From NCBI GenBank assembly GCA_025716855.1, contig JAIXMQ010000152.1, forward strand, positions 1 through 25,643: a DNA stretch of 25,643 bases, read 5' to 3'. The notes beneath the pieces are model-generated. The model was given only the letters and a program-made list of their open reading frames with translations. It did no database searches and was not told the origin of the DNA. Of this stretch, positions 23,001 through 25,643 are shown piece by piece (within the stretch, counting starts at the first letter, position 1; the number at the start of each line of letters is the position of its first letter). This DNA is from Pilaira anomala (Eukaryota > Mucoromycota > Mucoromycetes > Mucorales > Mucoraceae). The translations under genes and the position numbers were made by a program.

Positions 23001-23674
23001 GGGAGAACATATCACATTTGATAGATTCACTCGTAACTTTACATTATGGATGAGTCTTTGTTTCTTGATTGATTCTCTGGGTGGCCCTGATACTATTATT
23101 AGAGTGTATGAAGGATTACAACCTGGGTAAGTCTTAAATATAAAGTAAGACAATCATAAAACTAACCTATTTTTTTTTTTTTTAAAAAAAAAAAAAAATT
23201 AGACTTTTCGGTCAAATCATGACATTATTTATTCTTCCTGATTTAACCAAATTATCTAAACCTCTTGATCGCAAGCTAGGTGGATCCGGTATGACTCGTT
23301 TATTGACATCTTCCGATCTCATGCTTCAAGAACCTTACGTCAGCCAACTCTGGCCTAAAGCTTTATTCGCGTTATTAAGTCTACTTGAATTGCCTACAGC
23401 CGTTGAAGCCGACGGACCTGATGAATTATATACGTTCGATATCGATGCAGAAGGATATCAAACCACATTTGCTAAATTAGCTACTACAAATCCTGTGCCT
23501 CAAGATCCTACCGCTGCTTTACCTCCTTGTCAAATTTACCTTGCACAACAAATCATGGCTATGCCTGTTGAAAAGCGTGCTATCGTGAAAACTTTGGTTT
23601 CTCAATCTCCTGAAGCAACTCAATTTTTGCCTCATTACTTTTCTAGTGCAAATATCTCTTTGGATCAATTGTAA
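19940..23674 (+). CDS. CSE1: Exportin-2 / Cse1 (CAS), importin-alpha re-exporter
   Basis: Exons inferred: 19940-20018, 20103-20248, 20315-20485, 20565-20644, 20725-20815, 20893-21258, 21326-21455, 21512-21577, 21647-22130, 22202-22870, 22932-23126, 23203-23674. They give 982 aa, close to yeast Cse1 (960) and human CSE1L (971). The N-terminal importin-beta-type RanGTP-binding region is at about residues 5-85 (AAYSLSQVE, LRMAGAVYFKNYIKRHW). Cse1 hallmarks follow: DFPEKWESLLP, LPEFFEDNLPTFM, and EYIRRDLEGS joined over intron 8 to DTDTRRRAAADFIRGL. The CAS/CSE1 C-terminal domain runs to the end (NPSNPKFNHYIFESIGALIR, PYVFQLLAQLLE). Cse1 carries importin-alpha out of the nucleus with RanGTP after cargo release. 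It is essential in yeast, where mutants missegregate chromosomes. With eleven introns of 56-84 nt, this is the most finely split gene here. The stop TAA overlaps an AATAAA. Confidence 0.95.
22884..22905 (+). repeat. (AT)11 microsatellite in CSE1 intron 10
   Basis: Eleven AT units lie 13 nt after the donor of the 61-nt intron 10, followed by a short spacer and a T run before the acceptor AG. Confidence 0.85.
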
Positions 23675-23678
23675 TAAA
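23673..23678 (+). terminator. AATAAA overlapping the CSE1 stop codon
   Basis: The last two bases of the TAA stop begin an AATAAA. Further AATAAA copies at 23788 and 23796 are more usual distances from a stop and may be the working signals. Confidence 0.3.
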
Positions 23679-24167
23679 ATTATTTCTTCTTTCTTTTTTT
23701 TTTACTTATCACCGTTACGTGTTCAAAGCCCCCTCCCTTTTTTTTTCTAAGTGAATTTTTGGGGAAAGAGTGAATGTCAAGGTAAATAATAAATGAATAA
23801 AAAAAAAGTCTAGCTGTAAAAAAATAGTGTAATCTTGTTGGGGGCAATTTTGATGGAAATTTATTGGATGGTACATAAAGACAAGACACTTTAAAAAAGA
23901 ATGGGTTTATTTATGTATATGTATATCACAACATGTCAAAGGAAAATAAATTTAAACTGGACTTTTTTTTATTACCTTTTTTTTTATTACAATAATTATT
24001 TAAAAAAAGTTACTAGTGCTTTAGCCTTTACAATCCGGAAAGAAAAAGTTTCTGAATTCAAAGTTTCCCAAGACAAACCACGAGGAGGTCCACTAGCTGA
24101 AGTCTCAAAAATAAGAATGCAACGGATATGTACAACAACACAACAATCAATGATAATATTTTTCTTA

Positions 24168-24339
24168 GAGATGACTACCAAGATAAGAACCATCAATCCA
24201 ACTCTCCCTTCGATATTCGTATGGTTTTACGTGCCATTACACCCAGGATTGAACTGCACGAACCGCTCGTAAACGAGGACGGAAGAGAAGGAGACAGGAC
24301 TTACCAAGATAGAACATACTCGTCAAAAAATAGAATCAC
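24168..24339 (+). repeat. direct repeat A, copy 1
   Basis: This copy is about 172 nt long and highly similar to the copy at 24394-24569. The central 83 nt (24218-24300) are identical to 24447-24529, and the flanks diverge by scattered substitutions and one 3-nt difference. Read in the plus frame, both copies are open through a MVLRAITPRIELHEP stretch. I do not recognise that peptide. Confidence 0.9.
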
Positions 24340-24393
24340 TAACTGCTGCGGTGTTGTGGCAACAATCAACCTTTGATCATAATACTTTCCTTT

Positions 24394-24569
24394 GAGATGA
24401 CATCTACCGAGATGAGAACCATCAATCCAACCCTCCCTACGATATCCGTATGGTTTTACGTGCCATTACACCCAGGATTGAACTGCACGAACCGCTCGTA
24501 AACGAGGACGGAAGAGAAGGAGACAGGACCCATCAAGATAGAGCATACTCGCCAGAAAATAGAATTCAC
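24394..24569 (+). repeat. direct repeat A, copy 2
   Basis: This is the second copy, starting 226 nt after the first, with 54 nt of unrelated spacer between them. It carries the same 83-nt identical core. The same plus frame meets a TGA just upstream of the shared part, which the first copy lacks, so at most one copy could be translated in full. Confidence 0.9.
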
Positions 24570-24610
24570 AAAACTTGATCATTGCTTTTACAAACCCGTT
24601 GCATTGCTGA

Positions 24611-24673
24611 AACTGTTAGAAACTGCTTGGAAACATAATATAAAAAAAAATGACTTACCATCATAACAACAAC
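24611..24673 (-). repeat. repeat B, copy 1 (intron-boundary-like)
   Basis: On the minus strand this reads GTTGTTGTTATGATG, then GTAAGT, a short T/A-rich stretch, and TTTCCAAGCAGTTTCTAACAG. It nearly matches 24742-24818. A strong donor (GTAAGT) and a CTAAC branch-like site are both present, as in a fungal intron. Confidence 0.75.
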
Positions 24674-24741
24674 CGTTTTTTCCTTTTGATTTCAAGTTCC
24701 AGCAGACTACAAATAGCAATATTTTTAAAATGAGTGTTAGA

Positions 24742-24818
24742 AACTGTTAGAAACTGTTTGGAAACATAATATATATAAAATAAAATAAAAAGTAACTTAC
24801 CATCATAACAACAACAAC
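24742..24818 (-). repeat. repeat B, copy 2 (intron-boundary-like)
   Basis: This has the same layout as the copy at 24611, with a longer T/A stretch after GTAAGT and a duplicated TTTCTAACA. It forms the end of the possible hydrophobic exon at 24801-24938. Confidence 0.75.
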
Positions 24819-24938
24819 TAAAGCAGCACCGGTATTAGTCAGAGCAATATCTATTATAGCAACACCTATCATAGCAACACCTGTCATAGCAATACTGCCA
24901 GCGACGACAATAACCGGTAACACTAAATAAGCAAACAT
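24801..24938 (-). other. possible exon of a small hydrophobic protein
   Basis: A 46-codon stretch starting at ATG 24938 runs in phase to a good donor, ATG|GTAAGT, at 24801. The peptide is almost entirely Val, Ile, Ala, Gly and Met, with a repeated TGVAMIGVAII pattern, and could span a membrane once or twice. The pattern comes from the 15-nt tandem repeat underneath, so the hydrophobicity may be only a by-product. No downstream exon could be joined with confidence: the frame after the TTTGTAG acceptor meets a stop quickly. Treat as a lead, not a gene call. Confidence 0.2.
24843..24900. repeat. 15-nt tandem repeat, about four units
   Basis: Three 15-nt units (24843-24857, 24858-24872, 24873-24887) and a decayed fourth share AGCAA-A-CT-T-AT. 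Because 15 is a multiple of three, both strands stay open through it: minus gives Val/Ile/Ala repeats and plus gives IIATP-type repeats. Confidence 0.85.
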
Positions 24939-25624
24939 CCGGTGATGACAGCGGAAAATCGATACTATGGCACCATATTAACTGTATCACAAATAGAACA
25001 AGATACCCGACAAAAGAAACCCAGAAGCAACTGGTATTCAAATCTTTAAATCTTTATGCAGCAATACACTTAACCTCCCAGAAGTAAACTTCTAGGACCA
25101 GGAACAATCCCATGGTAAGTTAATTACAGATGAAGAATAAAGAAATGTCGAGATCTATACTAATCTGCAAGTAGAGAACTAATGCATTACACTTCGAGAA
25201 GTGCTGATTGCGGCATGTCAAAACATTGTAAATGTTCCACGGTAAGAAAACCGCTACATTCGCATCACAATCAAACAATAGAACACCATACTTTGCAAAA
25301 GAAAAGATAATGATGGGTATAAAAGGAGGAACAACAGGGTTATTTTGTATATTTTTTTTTATTCGTAATCTTGATGATGACGTTTCCAAAAAAAAATTAT
25401 GATAAAAAAAAAAGTGTGTCACAAAAAAAAACCACAGAGACTGAAGCGCCGTAGAAACAGAATTTATTATTATCTCACCTTAACATAAACGTAAAGGCTT
25501 TATTATTTTCAAACTAATGTTGTAGTTACAGTCTTTGGTTAGATTGAAAGCTTAATTGAGCTCCATGGGTGAATTTAACAGTAGGTAAAGAGCAACAGCG
25601 GAAATATTATTACTCTATATTATG

Positions 25625-25632
25625 TATAAAAA
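25625..25632 (+). promoter_or_regulatory. TATA-box-like sequence at the right edge
   Basis: TATAAAAA followed by GAGG occurs 11 nt before the window ends. It would fit the core promoter of a plus-strand gene lying beyond the edge, but AT-rich DNA yields such strings by chance. Confidence 0.2.
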
Positions 25633-25643
25633 GAGGATATCTT

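Larger units (their letters stand above)
23675..25643. other. right-end region without a confident gene, repeat-bearing
   Basis: About 2 kb after CSE1 hold no gene I can model. The first 400 nt or so are AT-rich 3' flank with homopolymers. From 24168 the base composition becomes less AT-rich and duplicated segments appear, described separately: a direct repeat of about 172 nt, a second pair at 24611 and 24742 that looks like exon end plus intron start on the minus strand, and a 15-nt tandem repeat at 24843. From about 24940 to 25640 there are only short open frames and two small perfect hairpins (25080-25093 and 25190-25203). It may be a decayed mobile element, a fast-evolving small-gene region, or the flank of a gene beyond the edge. 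Confidence 0.5.

Noticed and set aside
15300..23674. Zinc-cluster, F-box and CSE1 genes as a functional cluster
   Set aside because: Adjacency alone is weak in fungi. The only shared element is the F-box/CSE1 promoter, and the zinc-cluster gene has no visible link to nuclear transport.
24245..24255. tRNA/SINE-like B box (AGTTCAATCCT on the minus strand) within both copies of repeat A
   Set aside because: It matches 9 of 11 positions of the consensus GGTTCRANNCC, but no A box of the right pattern lies upstream and no cloverleaf can be drawn. Kept only as a reason to search for dispersed copies.
23901..24272. 123-codon plus frame after CSE1
   Set aside because: The first half translates AT-rich homopolymer DNA. 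The frame crosses into repeat A in a different phase from the open frame shared by both copies.
25120..25422. 100-codon minus-strand frame near the right edge
   Set aside because: It starts in a T/A homopolymer area, has no recognisable domain or repeat, and I saw no splice partner or codon pattern to support it.

Overview
The window is eukaryotic and almost certainly fungal. It is strongly AT-rich and carries six multi-exon protein genes whose 37 inferred introns all run GT to AG and measure only 50-104 nt. Many introns hold long T or A runs and a CTAAC/CTAAT-like branch site. Together with the style of the zinc-cluster regulator, this suggests an early-diverging fungus, most likely Mucoromycota (Mucorales-like). 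That placement is inference from gene style. Gene models below were built by hand: each splice junction was chosen to keep frame and to restore family-like protein sequence.

Layout. Positions 1-3455 (+) hold the 3' part of URB2/NPA2, a nucleolar factor for 60S ribosome biogenesis, cut by the window edge. Positions 4169-11133 (+) hold a complete LAA1/HEATR5 gene (2105 aa), a HEAT-repeat partner of the AP-1 clathrin adaptor. A gene-poor 2.1 kb stretch with a G14 run follows. Positions 13237-14989 (+) hold an orphan 497-aa protein that I do not recognise. It converges on a Zn2Cys6 transcription factor at 15300-17865 (-). Upstream of that lies an F-box protein at 18057-19765 (-), which is divergent from CSE1 at 19940-23674 (+), the exportin that recycles importin-alpha. 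From 23675 to the right edge no gene can be modelled with confidence. That tail holds two pairs of direct repeats, a 15-nt tandem repeat and a possible small hydrophobic exon.

The genes do not form a pathway. Three are large alpha-solenoid housekeeping proteins (ribosome assembly, vesicle traffic, nuclear transport) and two are regulators. The one shared regulatory unit visible is the 174-bp F-box/CSE1 promoter, which carries three ACGCG cores, one of them a full ACGCGT MluI cell-cycle box, so G1/S co-regulation is plausible. I found no defence system, secondary-metabolite cluster, CRISPR array or RNA gene. The observations most worth follow-up are the promoter cluster, the T-run/A-run inverted repeats inside introns, the orphan protein, and the repeat tail at the right end.
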